From NCBI GenBank assembly GCA_023383705.1, contig JAHDYM010000020.1, positions 1 through 36,206 on the forward strand: a stretch of 36,206 nucleotides of DNA, given 5' to 3'. This DNA comes from Gammaproteobacteria bacterium. GTDB lineage: Bacteria; Pseudomonadota; Gammaproteobacteria; Steroidobacterales; GCA-2729495. How positions within the stretch are numbered: the first letter of the stretch is position 1; each line of letters opens with the position of its first letter. Shown here in pieces: positions 22,208 to 30,959 of this stretch. The notes below the pieces were generated by a model. It was not told where the DNA came from. It saw only the letters and a list, made by a program, of their open reading frames with translations, and did not search any database. Made by a program: the position numbers and the translations under genes.

Positions 22208-23463
22208 CCCCTGCGCTTGCTGCTCGGCGCCGCTGCGCCAGTTTCGCCGCAGCCCTCTGCCTGCTGGTCTGGCCGCATGCCGAATTGCTGGCAGCGGCTA
22301 TCGACCTGGATTTCAGACTGCAGCTGCTGGCTGACAGCCCTGGCGCCGAAGCGCGCATCATTGTCAGGCAGGATCAGGGCAGCCTGCGCGAACTGCAGCT
22401 GTCGGCCGACGCATTCACCGGCAAACCCCGGGGCGACGGTCAACTCAAACGCGTTGGCAGCAAGCTGATCTGGAACCCACCGGCCAGCGGCGGCGAGCTG
22501 CGCTACCAGGTCCGGCTGACACATCGCCGCTCCGCGCTGGATGCATCCAGCCACGACGCCTGGGTAGGCAGCAAGCTGGCGATATTCCGCGCCGACAAGG
22601 CCTTTCCGATCGCGTCCTGGCGCCTGAAGAAGAACAGCTCCCTGCAAGGCGTCCTGGCCGTGACGGCACCCAGGGGCTGGTCCGTGGTCACGCCCTACCT
22701 GTCCGACTCTTCCGGGCAGATGCGGATCAGGAACCCGGGCCAGCGAAGAGCCCGTCCGATGGGCTGGATAATCGCCGGCGACATCGGCACGCGACGCGAC
22801 GTCATTGCCGGCAGCGAGATCACGGTATCTGCACCGCGCGGGATACGCATGGAACGGCTCGCGATGCTCGGACTGTTGCGCTGGACCCTGCCGGAACTCG
22901 TCCCCGCACTGGGCAAGGGGCCTGCCTACCTGAACATCGTCGCTGCGGGCGAGCCGATGTGGCTCGGCGCACTGTCGGCGCCCAATTCGATCTTTGTCCA
23001 CGCCAACAGGCCACTGATCAGCGAAAACGGGACCAGCACCATCGTGCATGAGTTCGTCCATGTACTGCTGGCCGACCTCAAGACGCCGGCGGACCAGGAC
23101 TGGATCGACGAAGGCCTGGCCGAGTACTTTGCGCTGCGCGCCCTGCGGGATTCCGGAACGATATCGGCAACACGTTATGTGCAGACCATCGCCAGCCTGC
23201 GGCAGTGGGGCAGCAAGGTGCGCAGCCTGCGCACGACGTCATCCACCGGCCCGGTGACTGCGGCTGCCGTGGCCGTCTTCCACGATCTCGACACCGAACT
23301 TCGTCAGGCTACCGGGAACCGCGCGAGCCTTGCCAGCCTGGTCCGCGGAATGGTGACGGCCGGCGAAACCGCAGACCTGCAAAGCCTGCGCCTGAAGGCG
23401 CAGAAACTCAGCGGCCAACTGCCCCGCTCGCTGGCGCCCACCGCAGTACCGGGCTTCGACTGA
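22204..23463 (+). CDS. Secreted gluzincin-like metallopeptidase, probable CTG start
   Basis: The frame starts LTPALAARRRCASFAAALCL and continues LVWPHAELLAAA, a signal peptide ending near residue 31; total length 419. The zinc motif HEFVH is at residues 282-286, and WIDEGLAEYFALRAL follows 16 residues after the second His, so E303 is the likely third ligand, as in M1-like peptidases. The N-terminal 230 residues form a beta-rich domain with a PDZ-free layout (ARIIVRQDQGSLRELQLSAD, ELRYQVRLTHRRSALDASSH). The catalytic part resembles M61/M1-type gluzincins. Its target is unknown. Its operon position after two envelope proteins suggests a periplasmic role. Confidence 0.8.
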   Translation: MTPALAARRRCASFAAALCLLVWPHAELLAAAIDLDFRLQLLADSPGAEARIIVRQDQGSLRELQLSADAFTGKPRGDGQLKRVGSKLIWNPPASGGELRYQVRLTHRRSALDASSHDAWVGSKLAIFRADKAFPIASWRLKKNSSLQGVLAVTAPRGWSVVTPYLSDSSGQMRIRNPGQRRARPMGWIIAGDIGTRRDVIAGSEITVSAPRGIRMERLAMLGLLRWTLPELVPALGKGPAYLNIVAAGEPMWLGALSAPNSIFVHANRPLISENGTSTIVHEFVHVLLADLKTPADQDWIDEGLAEYFALRALRDSGTISATRYVQTIASLRQWGSKVRSLRTTSSTGPVTAAAVAVFHDLDTELRQATGNRASLASLVRGMVTAGETADLQSLRLKAQKLSGQLPRSLAPTAVPGFD

Positions 23464-23536
23464 CACACCAGCCCTGTGAGCCTGGACACAGACAGGCAAC
23501 TGCCCACCGTCGACACTGGCGCCAACAGGCGGCGGC

Positions 23537-23863
23537 ATGCAGATCAACTCAGCGACACCCCGGCAATCAGCCCGCAAAGGACCGGTGCAGCGCATCCTTG
23601 GCAGGCGCATCTGGCTGCCCGCACCAATCTATGCAGCCCTGCCCTGCCTGTACCTCCTGCTTGGCGGCCTTGCCCTGGCCTCGGGCATCTATCTGCCGGA
23701 TCCCGGCTGGATCCTCGGCTATCTCCTGTTGATCAGCACAGGCTGCCTGCATGCCGGCCTGTGGATCATGGCCCTGCGCCAACGCCGCAGGCATTCCCGC
23801 CTGCGCCGCAGCCGTGCCAAACGCATACCGGGCAGCCAGCCGACCGGACAGACTGCGTTATGA
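23537..23863 (+). CDS. Small membrane protein of unknown function
   Basis: A 108-residue frame from ATG 23537. Two hydrophobic helices are predicted, about residues 28-50 (PAPIYAALPCLYLLLGGLAL) and 55-78 (PDPGWILGYLLLISTGCLHA), followed by a very basic tail (RQRRRHSRLRRSRAKR), which would place the C-terminus in the cytoplasm. No strong ribosome site is seen and no family is recognised. It follows the peptidase by 73 bp, in the same direction. Confidence 0.55.
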   Translation: MQINSATPRQSARKGPVQRILGRRIWLPAPIYAALPCLYLLLGGLALASGIYLPDPGWILGYLLLISTGCLHAGLWIMALRQRRRHSRLRRSRAKRIPGSQPTGQTAL

Positions 23864-23892
23864 CAGATCGCGCATAAGTGGGACAATGAGCC

Positions 23893-24177
23893 ATGCGCAA
23901 TCCGTTCATGGCATTCATCCGCTGGCTGCTGCTGTTCACCATACTCGGTGTGGCCGGCACCGTGCTGGTTCCCGCCGCAGCCTATGTCGCCGGGAAGCGC
24001 CTTATCGGTGCCTACGAGGGCAAGCTGGGCTTCATGGACTATGCCGGCAGCATCTATGCCGCCGCCGGCCGTGGTGAGTTGCTGGCCTGGCTGATCCTGC
24101 TGTCGCCGACCCTGGTCTGGCTGGTCTGGTTCATCCTCCTGCGGCTGCAGCGCCGGCTGCTGGCAACCAGCGGATGA
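23893..24177 (+). CDS. Small membrane protein of unknown function
   Basis: A 94-residue frame from ATG 23893 (MRNPFMAFIRWLLLFTILGV). Two hydrophobic helices cover about residues 8-31 (FIRWLLLFTILGVAGTVLVP) and 61-85 (RGELLAWLILLSPTLVWLVW), with a soluble loop between (YEGKLGFMDYAGSIYAAAGR). It ends just before the convergent gene at 24187. No family recognised. Confidence 0.6.
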   Translation: MRNPFMAFIRWLLLFTILGVAGTVLVPAAAYVAGKRLIGAYEGKLGFMDYAGSIYAAAGRGELLAWLILLSPTLVWLVWFILLRLQRRLLATSG

Positions 24178-24186
24178 GGTCCAGCG

Positions 24187-24474
24187 CTAGTCGGGCCAGT
24201 AATAAAAGCCGATGCCGGTCAGCGCCACGTACAGGATCGCCATCGGCCACCGGCGCCACGGCGCCGCGCGCAAGGAGCCGAAAAACGCCAGGCCGGCGAA
24301 TACCGCGGTCACACTGAACATCAGCACGGCGCGCCACAGCTCGGGGATTTCCAGCACATAGCGTGAATCCTCGCCACTGCGCATGCCGAATACCAGCAAT
24401 ACGACGGCCAGGCTGAAAGCGATGGAAACCACACTGCCGAACACGATGCCCAGAATGATGGTCAAAGGTTGCAT
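24187..24474 (-). CDS. Small three-helix membrane protein
   Basis: The ATG at 24474 (MQPLTIILGIVFGSVVSIAF) gives 95 residues; the frame is open further, but that part is not protein-like. Three hydrophobic helices are visible: residues 5-28, 47-67 and 77-93. The sequence RYVLEIPELWRAVLMFSVTA lies between the first and second. No family known. It is transcribed divergently from prc, sharing the 113-bp interval. Confidence 0.6.
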   Translation of the reverse strand: MQPLTIILGIVFGSVVSIAFSLAVVLLVFGMRSGEDSRYVLEIPELWRAVLMFSVTAVFAGLAFFGSLRAAPWRRWPMAILYVALTGIGFYYWPD

Positions 24475-24587
24475 GGATCGGTCCCTTGATTGCGCCAGTC
24501 GCTTGCCTCGCACCCGGTGCAAGTCTAGCCTAGTGTGGCCGGTCGGACCCTGACCCCTGACGAGACAGCCCAGCAAAGTCGCCACGC

Positions 24588-26726
24588 ATGAACAGCATAT
24601 TGAAATACGCCGCCGTTGCGGGCCTTCTGGCACTGCTGGGACCGGCCGCCCCGGGCATCGCAAAAACGGAAACCCCGGCAAGCCCGGCAGTACTTGACAC
24701 CACACCGCGGGAACGGCAGGTCGCCCGCATGGTCACCCGCTTCGTGGAGCGAGCACATTATTCACGGCTGTCGCTCGATGACGCATTGTCGGAAGCGACG
24801 CTGAAGACCTATCTCGAAGCGCTGGACGGCAACCGGCATTACTTCCTGCAATCGGACATCGCCTACTTCAGCCGTTACCGCAATTCCCTGGACGAGTCCC
24901 TCCGCTCGGGCGACATGGATCCCGTCTTCGACATCTTCCGGCTGTACCGTCTGCGTACGCAGCAGAACCTCGGCTACGCGCTCAGCCTGCTGGATCAGGA
25001 ACCCGACTTCAGCATCAACGAAGACTACGTTTTCGACCGCAAGGACCTGCCCTGGCTCGCGACGCCCGCCGAGATGCAGGACCTCTGGCGCCGGCGCGTG
25101 AAGAACGATGCGCTTGGCCTGATGCTCGCCGACAAGACCTGGCAGGAAACCGCCGGGATACTGCGCAAGCGCTATACGCGGGTGCTCGATCGCGTCAACA
25201 AGCTGGACAGCGACGAGGTCTTCGAGACCTTCATGAATGCCTTCGCCATGACGCTCGACCCCCACTCCAATTACCTGTCGCCGCGCCAGTCCGAGGAATA
25301 CAAGATCCAGATGAGCCTGTCCTATGAGGGCATAGGCGCATCCCTGCAACTCGACGAGGAATTCGTGCAGGTGATGAACGTGATTCCGGGCGGCCCGGCG
25401 GCCGTCGACGGCCGCCTGAAAGCCACCGACCGCATCACCGCCGTCGGCCAGGATGACAGCAAGGAAATGGTCGATGTGGTCGGCTGGGAACTCGATGATG
25501 TCGTGCAGAAGATCCGTGGACCGCGCGGCAGCAAGGTACGCCTGCAGATCCTCCCCGGCGGCGCCGCACCTGGCGTGACCGAGTACGTGCTGGAACTGAC
25601 CCGCGACAAGATCAAGCTCGAGGAACAGGCCGCCAAGAAGGATGTCATCAAGGTCGAGCGCGACGGCGAACCGGTGAACATCGGCGTGATCAGCGTACCG
25701 AGCTTTTACCAGGACTTCGAAGCCCGGAATCGCGGCGACAAGGACTATGTGAGCACCACGCGCGATGTGCGGCGCCTGATCGGCGAACTGCGCAAGGACA
25801 AGATTGTCAGCTTGGTCCTCGACCTGCGCGGCAATGGCGGTGGCCACCTGACCGAGGCCACGGCACTGACCGGCCTGTTCATCAACCAGGGACCGGTCGT
25901 GCAGTTGCGCGACACCAATGGCCGCATCGAGGTACTCGATGACCCCGAACCGGCCGTGGCCTACAACGGCCCCCTCGTCGTGCTGGTCGACCGGTTCAGC
26001 GCCTCGGCCTCGGAAATCTTTGCGGCAGCCATACAGGACTATCGACGCGGAATCGTCATCGGCCAGCAGACCTTCGGCAAGGGCACCGTGCAGAACCTGT
26101 ACGAACTCGACCAGTATTCACACAGCCAGGCCGATCGCGGACTGGGCCAGCTGACTTTGACGATTGGCAAGTTCTACCGCGTCAATGGCGGCAGTACCCA
26201 GCACCGCGGCGTCATTCCCGATATCGCCCTGCCCTCGGCCATCGACGCCGCAACCATCGGCGAGAGCAGTCGCGACCGTGCCCTGCCCTGGGACCAGATC
26301 GCTGCCACCCGCTTCCAGATGAACCAGCCGCTGGATGCGGCCATCGCCGAACTGAGCCGTTACGGCAAGACCGAGCTGGCCAGAAACCCGGACATGCGGC
26401 ATCTGCAGGACAGCATCGCGGCGATCGATGAACTGCGCTCGCGCAAACAGGTGTCGCTGAACCTCGCTGAACGCAGGAAGGAACGCGAAAGCGAGCAGCA
26501 GGGGCAGCTGCAGCGGGAGAATGCCCGACGAGCTGCACAGGGCCTGCCAGCGCTGGACTCGCTTGAAAAGCTGAAACCCGGTGAACAGCCGGATGCGCTG
26601 CTGCAGACCGCAGCCAGGGTGGCCTCCGAGTATTCGCGCATCAGCCAGGCAAGCCAGGGTCTGCTGACCCGCTCGACCCCGGCTGGCGCGGCGCGCCCGG
26701 GATCTCAGTTCAACAGTACCGAGTAG
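24588..26726 (+). CDS. prc: Tail-specific protease Prc (Tsp, S41)
   Basis: The 712-residue protein starts with a signal peptide (MNSILKYAAVAGLLALLGPA, then APGIAK). It has the N-terminal Tsp domain, a PDZ domain near residues 235-330 (SYEGIGASLQLDEEFVQVMN, VIPGGPAAVDGRLKATDRIT), and the S41 core. The catalytic dyad fits E. coli Prc S452/K477 (25 residues apart): S473 in FSASASEIFAA and K498 in FGKGTVQNLYE. It degrades periplasmic proteins with hydrophobic C-termini, including penicillin-binding protein precursors and SsrA-tagged proteins in E. coli. The tail after about residue 620 is helical and charged. The gene end is overlapped by the convergent gene by 22 bp. Confidence 0.95.
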   Translation: MNSILKYAAVAGLLALLGPAAPGIAKTETPASPAVLDTTPRERQVARMVTRFVERAHYSRLSLDDALSEATLKTYLEALDGNRHYFLQSDIAYFSRYRNSLDESLRSGDMDPVFDIFRLYRLRTQQNLGYALSLLDQEPDFSINEDYVFDRKDLPWLATPAEMQDLWRRRVKNDALGLMLADKTWQETAGILRKRYTRVLDRVNKLDSDEVFETFMNAFAMTLDPHSNYLSPRQSEEYKIQMSLSYEGIGASLQLDEEFVQVMNVIPGGPAAVDGRLKATDRITAVGQDDSKEMVDVVGWELDDVVQKIRGPRGSKVRLQILPGGAAPGVTEYVLELTRDKIKLEEQAAKKDVIKVERDGEPVNIGVISVPSFYQDFEARNRGDKDYVSTTRDVRRLIGELRKDKIVSLVLDLRGNGGGHLTEATALTGLFINQGPVVQLRDTNGRIEVLDDPEPAVAYNGPLVVLVDRFSASASEIFAAAIQDYRRGIVIGQQTFGKGTVQNLYELDQYSHSQADRGLGQLTLTIGKFYRVNGGSTQHRGVIPDIALPSAIDAATIGESSRDRALPWDQIAATRFQMNQPLDAAIAELSRYGKTELARNPDMRHLQDSIAAIDELRSRKQVSLNLAERRKERESEQQGQLQRENARRAAQGLPALDSLEKLKPGEQPDALLQTAARVASEYSRISQASQGLLTRSTPAGAARPGSQFNSTE

Positions 26727-27751
26727 ATCTCCCAGTACTCCTCGCCGAGCACATTCACTGGCAGGCGACGGTCATTGGCCGGAACCGGGTTATCCCCCGC
26801 AGTCAGCAGCAGCGGGATGTCGGCACATGAGGCCGCGATCGGTACCGTGTCCGCGTCACGCAGGTACTCCACCTGCCTGCGCAGGTATTCAGCCCGGCTC
26901 CGCACCAGCACCGGCAAATCATCCAGTTCGTCAAGCTGCCGGAGGATCCGGGCGACCTGCTGGCCGGTCTGGTGGCAGGCCTGCAGATCACCGTAACGCA
27001 GGTCGTTGACCTGCCGCAGCGATGCATCGCGTGCCATCTGTGCCACATGATGCGTTTCGAGCTGGACAACCAGCTCCTGTGCCAGGGCGATGACGGAGAG
27101 ATTGACCAGCCGCTTGCTGCCCGTGTCTATCTCGCTGGCGGGAGTCACCGACTCCCGCAGTTTTTCATGCCGGGCCTTTTCATAGCGTTCGATCTGCGAC
27201 TGGACGCCAGCCAGCGCCGCGTCCAGCACAGCCTGCGCATGTCCATAACGCCGACGCGCAAGGAACTGCCAGAACCTCGTGTATTTCGCCTGCTGCAACC
27301 GGACATCGTGCAGTTCGGCCTCGATCGACACACGACGTTCGATCAGCGGCGCCAGACGCTGTTCTATCGAGGCCAGTGCGATCTTGCGATGCTCCTCGAA
27401 GCGCGCCGTCTCCCGCCGGAGTTCGGCCTCCTGCTGGCGGGTGGCGAGTTCCCGTGCCAGGCGGGCGAGGCGCCGGCGGCAGTATTGCCACACACCCCGC
27501 AGCTGGAAGAAGACGGCGGCGTTTGCCGCCCGCTCCGGATCGGCAAGCAAACCCTCGAGCTGCTCCAGGCGCTGTTGCCACCGCAGGGTAGCCCCCTCCT
27601 GCTGGCGCAACTGGTCAGACAGCCCGTCACGGTCGCGTTGCAGGCGCGCGAATTCGCGCTTCAGCTCCGCACGGTTCCAGAACAGCTGCAGGAGGCGCTC
27701 GTCCTCTGCGGGCTTGCGGCGAAAAAACAGTTGCTGGGCAATGGACGCCAT
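26705..27751 (-). CDS. Coiled-coil protein of unknown function
   Basis: The ATG at 27751 (MASIAQQLFFRRKPAEDERL) gives 348 residues, rich in Q, R, E and L. Long heptad-like helices run from about residue 25 to 230 (RDGLSDQLRQQEGATLRWQQ, LARELATRQQEAELRRETAR, SIEAELHDVRLQQAKYTRFW). A less helical end (ADTVPIAASCADIPLLLTAG, VLGEEYWEIYSVLLN) closes it. No domain recognised. A tether or scaffold role is possible. It follows the DUF1249 gene by 79 bp in the same direction and overlaps prc convergently. Confidence 0.7.
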   Translation of the reverse strand: MASIAQQLFFRRKPAEDERLLQLFWNRAELKREFARLQRDRDGLSDQLRQQEGATLRWQQRLEQLEGLLADPERAANAAVFFQLRGVWQYCRRRLARLARELATRQQEAELRRETARFEEHRKIALASIEQRLAPLIERRVSIEAELHDVRLQQAKYTRFWQFLARRRYGHAQAVLDAALAGVQSQIERYEKARHEKLRESVTPASEIDTGSKRLVNLSVIALAQELVVQLETHHVAQMARDASLRQVNDLRYGDLQACHQTGQQVARILRQLDELDDLPVLVRSRAEYLRRQVEYLRDADTVPIAASCADIPLLLTAGDNPVPANDRRLPVNVLGEEYWEIYSVLLN

Positions 27752-27830
27752 TTGACCGGGCAGACCTGAAAATCCACCCTCGACGCTAAACAGTTCCGCG
27801 CGTGGCGGCGGTGAAGCAATCGACAGTTTC

Positions 27831-28250
27831 TCAGGCCACGACGGGCACTGGAGGCAGGAACCGGTGCCCCATGTCGTGCAGGTAGTCGAGCCACTTGCCC
27901 AGCATGATGTTCTTCGACCAGCGGCGGTCGGCCTCCCGGGCACTGTCGTGCATCAACTGCCGGAGCGTGTCGTGGCGAGGGGCGCTCACCCAGCCCAGCA
28001 CCTCGACCATGCGCGCATCGAGGTACACCCGCAGGCGCAGGTCGGGATCAGCCACGCAACCGGCCGGATCCTCGAAGTGGTAACTGAGCCGCAGGTCAAG
28101 CGTATAACGGGTTACGGCATCGACGGCCAGATGCAGGTCCAGGTCATGGGCCGACCGGGACACTGCGCTGAAGGCAGCAGGGAACTGCCCGGGCGGCAAC
28201 AGGGGCGTGAGTCCCGCGAGCTTGATGAAGTTGCCTTCATACAGAGCCAT
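27831..28250 (-). CDS. DUF1249 family protein (YqiB-like)
   Basis: With start at ATG 28250 (MALYEGNFIKLAGLTPLLPP) the protein has 139 residues; the frame is open to 28343, and GTG at 28313 would restore residues that match the upstream part of E. coli YqiB. Family features are visible: EGNFIKL near the start (E. coli EMNFSQL), RYTLDLRLSYHFEDP, LRVYLDARMVEVLGW and the C-terminal WLDYLHDMGH (E. coli WLRYCLAHG). Function is not known to me; homologues are cytoplasmic. In E. coli yqiB is next to nudF and cpdA; here it stands alone, next to a coiled-coil gene. Confidence 0.75.
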   Translation of the reverse strand: MALYEGNFIKLAGLTPLLPPGQFPAAFSAVSRSAHDLDLHLAVDAVTRYTLDLRLSYHFEDPAGCVADPDLRLRVYLDARMVEVLGWVSAPRHDTLRQLMHDSAREADRRWSKNIMLGKWLDYLHDMGHRFLPPVPVVA

Positions 28251-28393
28251 CAACGCGCCGAGACCGCGTCGGGCGACGATACATTGCGGAACGATGTAGC
28301 TGTCGGTAATCACCTTTTGACTATAGCACGGTGGCTCATGCACACTTTTTACCCATCACCCGTCCAACACTAAAGCAAAATCCAGCGGGGTCT

Positions 28394-30040
28394 GTGATCT
28401 TGTCCACGCTTGCCATCACTGAAGTCAACTGCGCGCCTTTCCAGGACCAGCGGCCCGGCACGGCCGGACTGCGCAAGAAGGTCAGCGTGTTCCGGCAGCC
28501 GCACTATCTGGAATGTTTCGTCCAGGCGATCTTCGACACGCTGAAGCTTCCGCAGGGCGCACGCCTGGTGATCGGCGGTGACGGCAGGTACCACAACACC
28601 GAAGCGATACAGACCATCATCCGCATTGCCGCCGCGAATGGCCTGCGTGAAGTCGTCGTCGGGCAGCACGGCCTGCTGTCGACACCGGCCGCATCGCTGG
28701 TGATCCGGAAATACGGGGCTGCGGCCGGATTCATACTCACGGCCAGCCACAATCCAGGTGGCCCGGACGGTGACTTCGGCCTGAAGTTCAATTCACCGAC
28801 CGGTGGCCAGGCCACCGAGCAGGTCACCGAGGCCGTGTTCAGGGCCAGCCAGCAACTCACGGGCTACCGGATCGCCGATCTGCCGCCCGTGGACCTCGCT
28901 CGCACTGGCCATACGCGGCTGGGTGAACTGGCCATCCAGGTAATCGATCCGGCGGCCGACTACACGGCGCTGATGCAGCAGCTGTTCGACTTCGATGCGA
29001 TCCGCGACTGGCTGAAGAGCGGGCATCGCGTCCGCTTTGATGCCATGCACGCCGTGACCGGGCTGTATGCGCGCAGGATCCTCGTCGATCTGCTCGGCTG
29101 TCCGCCCGACAGCATCCTGCATGGCGAATCCCTGCCCGACTTCGGGGGGTTGCACCCGGACCCCAATCCCATCGATGCCGCGGGACTGGTCGCGGAATCC
29201 ATGCGCGCCGATTCGGCCGACCTGCTGGCCGCCTCGGACGGCGACGGCGACCGCAACATGATCCTCGGCCCGGAATTTTTCCTCTCCCCGGGCGACAGCG
29301 TGGCCATGATGCTTGCATCGCTGCAACAGATTCCCGGATACCGGAGCGGTGTTCCCGGCGTCGCGCGTTCGATGCCAACCAGCCGCGCACTCGACGTGGT
29401 TGCCGCAAGACTCGGCATCCCCTGCTACGAGACACCGACCGGCTGGCGATTTTTCTGCAACCTGCTGGAAGCCGGTCTGATTGGCCTGTGCGGGGAGGAA
29501 AGCTTTGGCACCAGTTCCGCGCATGTGCGCGAGAAGGATGGTCTGTGGGCAGTGCTGTTCTGGATCAACCTGCTGGCTGCCAGGCGCTGCAGCCTCAAGG
29601 ACATCGCCAGTCAGCACTGGCGCACCTACGGCCGCCACCACTATCAGCGCTGGGATTACTACACGGCCGATACCGCACGCGCCAATGAACTTGTCGCGGC
29701 CTTGCGCAGCGCGCTACCCGGTCTTCGCGGCCGGCAGTATGGCGATGTGCGGATCGAAAGCGCCGATGATTTCCACTATCGCGACCCCGTCGACGGCAGC
29801 GAATCGGCACATCAGGGGATCCGCCTCGTGCTCGGCAACGGTTCACGGATCGTCTATCGCCTGTCGGGAACCGGGACCACCGGTGCAACCCTGCGCGTCT
29901 ACCTCGAGCGCCATGTCCACGACGAAGCATCGATCAACTCATCCGGCAGCGAGATCCTTGCGCCGCTCGGAAACCTGGCCGCCGAACTCGCCAGGATCCA
30001 TGAGTTCATCGGCGCCAATGCACCAACCGGCATGATCTGA
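28394..30040 (+). CDS. pgm: Phosphoglucomutase, alpha-D-glucose specific
   Basis: The enzyme interconverts glucose-1-phosphate and glucose-6-phosphate. The start chosen is GTG 28394, which gives 548 residues, close to the usual 546; an ATG at 28331 would add 21 residues with no family match. Visible motifs: RPGTAGLRKKV near the N-terminus, phosphoserine TASHNPGG (residues 116-123, S118), the metal-binding DGDGDR (about 279), sugar-ring binding GEESFGTSS (about 367), and RLSGTGTTGATLRVYLE near the C-terminus. The gene is transcribed divergently from the DUF1249 gene. The product supports glycogen and sugar nucleotide metabolism. Confidence 0.93.
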   Translation: MILSTLAITEVNCAPFQDQRPGTAGLRKKVSVFRQPHYLECFVQAIFDTLKLPQGARLVIGGDGRYHNTEAIQTIIRIAAANGLREVVVGQHGLLSTPAASLVIRKYGAAAGFILTASHNPGGPDGDFGLKFNSPTGGQATEQVTEAVFRASQQLTGYRIADLPPVDLARTGHTRLGELAIQVIDPAADYTALMQQLFDFDAIRDWLKSGHRVRFDAMHAVTGLYARRILVDLLGCPPDSILHGESLPDFGGLHPDPNPIDAAGLVAESMRADSADLLAASDGDGDRNMILGPEFFLSPGDSVAMMLASLQQIPGYRSGVPGVARSMPTSRALDVVAARLGIPCYETPTGWRFFCNLLEAGLIGLCGEESFGTSSAHVREKDGLWAVLFWINLLAARRCSLKDIASQHWRTYGRHHYQRWDYYTADTARANELVAALRSALPGLRGRQYGDVRIESADDFHYRDPVDGSESAHQGIRLVLGNGSRIVYRLSGTGTTGATLRVYLERHVHDEASINSSGSEILAPLGNLAAELARIHEFIGANAPTGMI

Positions 30041-30058
30041 ACAACGTCGATGACCAGC

Positions 30059-30898
30059 CTACGGACGCGCCCGGCGTTCGATGCCGGTCGTGCTCAGTAT
30101 CCGGCTGGCAATTTCCTCGATGGAAAACTGCGTGGTATCGACCCACGGGATCTGGTAGCGCCCGTAAAGCGTCTCCGCCCCGCGCAGTTCGTAGCGCACC
30201 TGCTCGGAGGAGGCATAGCGGCCCTCCGGACGCCGCTCCCGCCGGATCTGCTGCAGGCGTTCCGGGGAAATGCTCAGCCCGAACAGCTTGTGCCGGTGCG
30301 GCTCCAGCACCTTCGGCAACCGGCCGGTTTCGAACTCGTCGTCGGACAGCGGATAGTTGGCGGCGAATACACCATAAGTCAGCGCCAGATACAGGCAGGT
30401 CGGCGTTTTCCCGGATCGCGAAACACCCAGCAGGATGACGTCCGCCCGGCCATAATCATTGGTGCGTGCACCATCGTCATTGTTGAGCGCAAAGTTGGTG
30501 GCATCCATGCGCCGGTCATAACTGCCGGTATCCTTCATGCCGTGGGCACGGCCGGAGGTATGCGAGGAACGAACCAGCAGTTCGCGCTCCATCGGCCCGA
30601 GGTAGGTAGCAAAGAAATCCAGGAAAAGTCCGTTGACTCCGGCGAACCGCTCACGGACGTGGTCATGCACCAGGGTGCTGAAAATGATCGGTCTGCTGCC
30701 CGTTTCGCTAACGGTCGCATTGATACGCCGCAGGGTTTCATCAGCCTTGTCAACACTATCGATAAATGGCACAGTCACCTGGTCGAATTGGTATTCTTCG
30801 AACTGTGTCAACAGGCTCCGGCCGAGGGTTTCTGCAGTCACGCCCGTCTGGTCTGACAGAAAAAATACGACGCGTCGATTGGTGCTTTTCTCGTTCAT
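30059..30898 (-). CDS. ppsR: PEP synthase regulatory protein PpsR (DUF299)
   Basis: The 279-residue protein is a bifunctional serine/threonine kinase and phosphorylase that switches PEP synthase off and on according to energy state. The P-loop GVSRSGKT (residues 158-165) is followed by PTCLYLALTYGVFAANYPL. DDEF and PEGRYASSEQVRYELRGAET are further family blocks, with the N-terminal VFFLSDQTGVTAETLGRSLL. The ATG at 30898 lies 61 bp from the divergent ppsA start. The pair is a conserved regulator-target unit. Confidence 0.94.
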   Translation of the reverse strand: MNEKSTNRRVVFFLSDQTGVTAETLGRSLLTQFEEYQFDQVTVPFIDSVDKADETLRRINATVSETGSRPIIFSTLVHDHVRERFAGVNGLFLDFFATYLGPMERELLVRSSHTSGRAHGMKDTGSYDRRMDATNFALNNDDGARTNDYGRADVILLGVSRSGKTPTCLYLALTYGVFAANYPLSDDEFETGRLPKVLEPHRHKLFGLSISPERLQQIRRERRPEGRYASSEQVRYELRGAETLYGRYQIPWVDTTQFSIEEIASRILSTTGIERRARP

Positions 30899-30959
30899 GA
30901 CGGACCGACATCGTTGGCTGTGGTGAGCCGATCATGGACGGTCACGACAGTGGAGGCAA

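Noticed and set aside
28331-28393. ATG start for phosphoglucomutase
   Set aside because: The extra 21 residues do not resemble the family N-terminus, and no ribosome binding site precedes this ATG.
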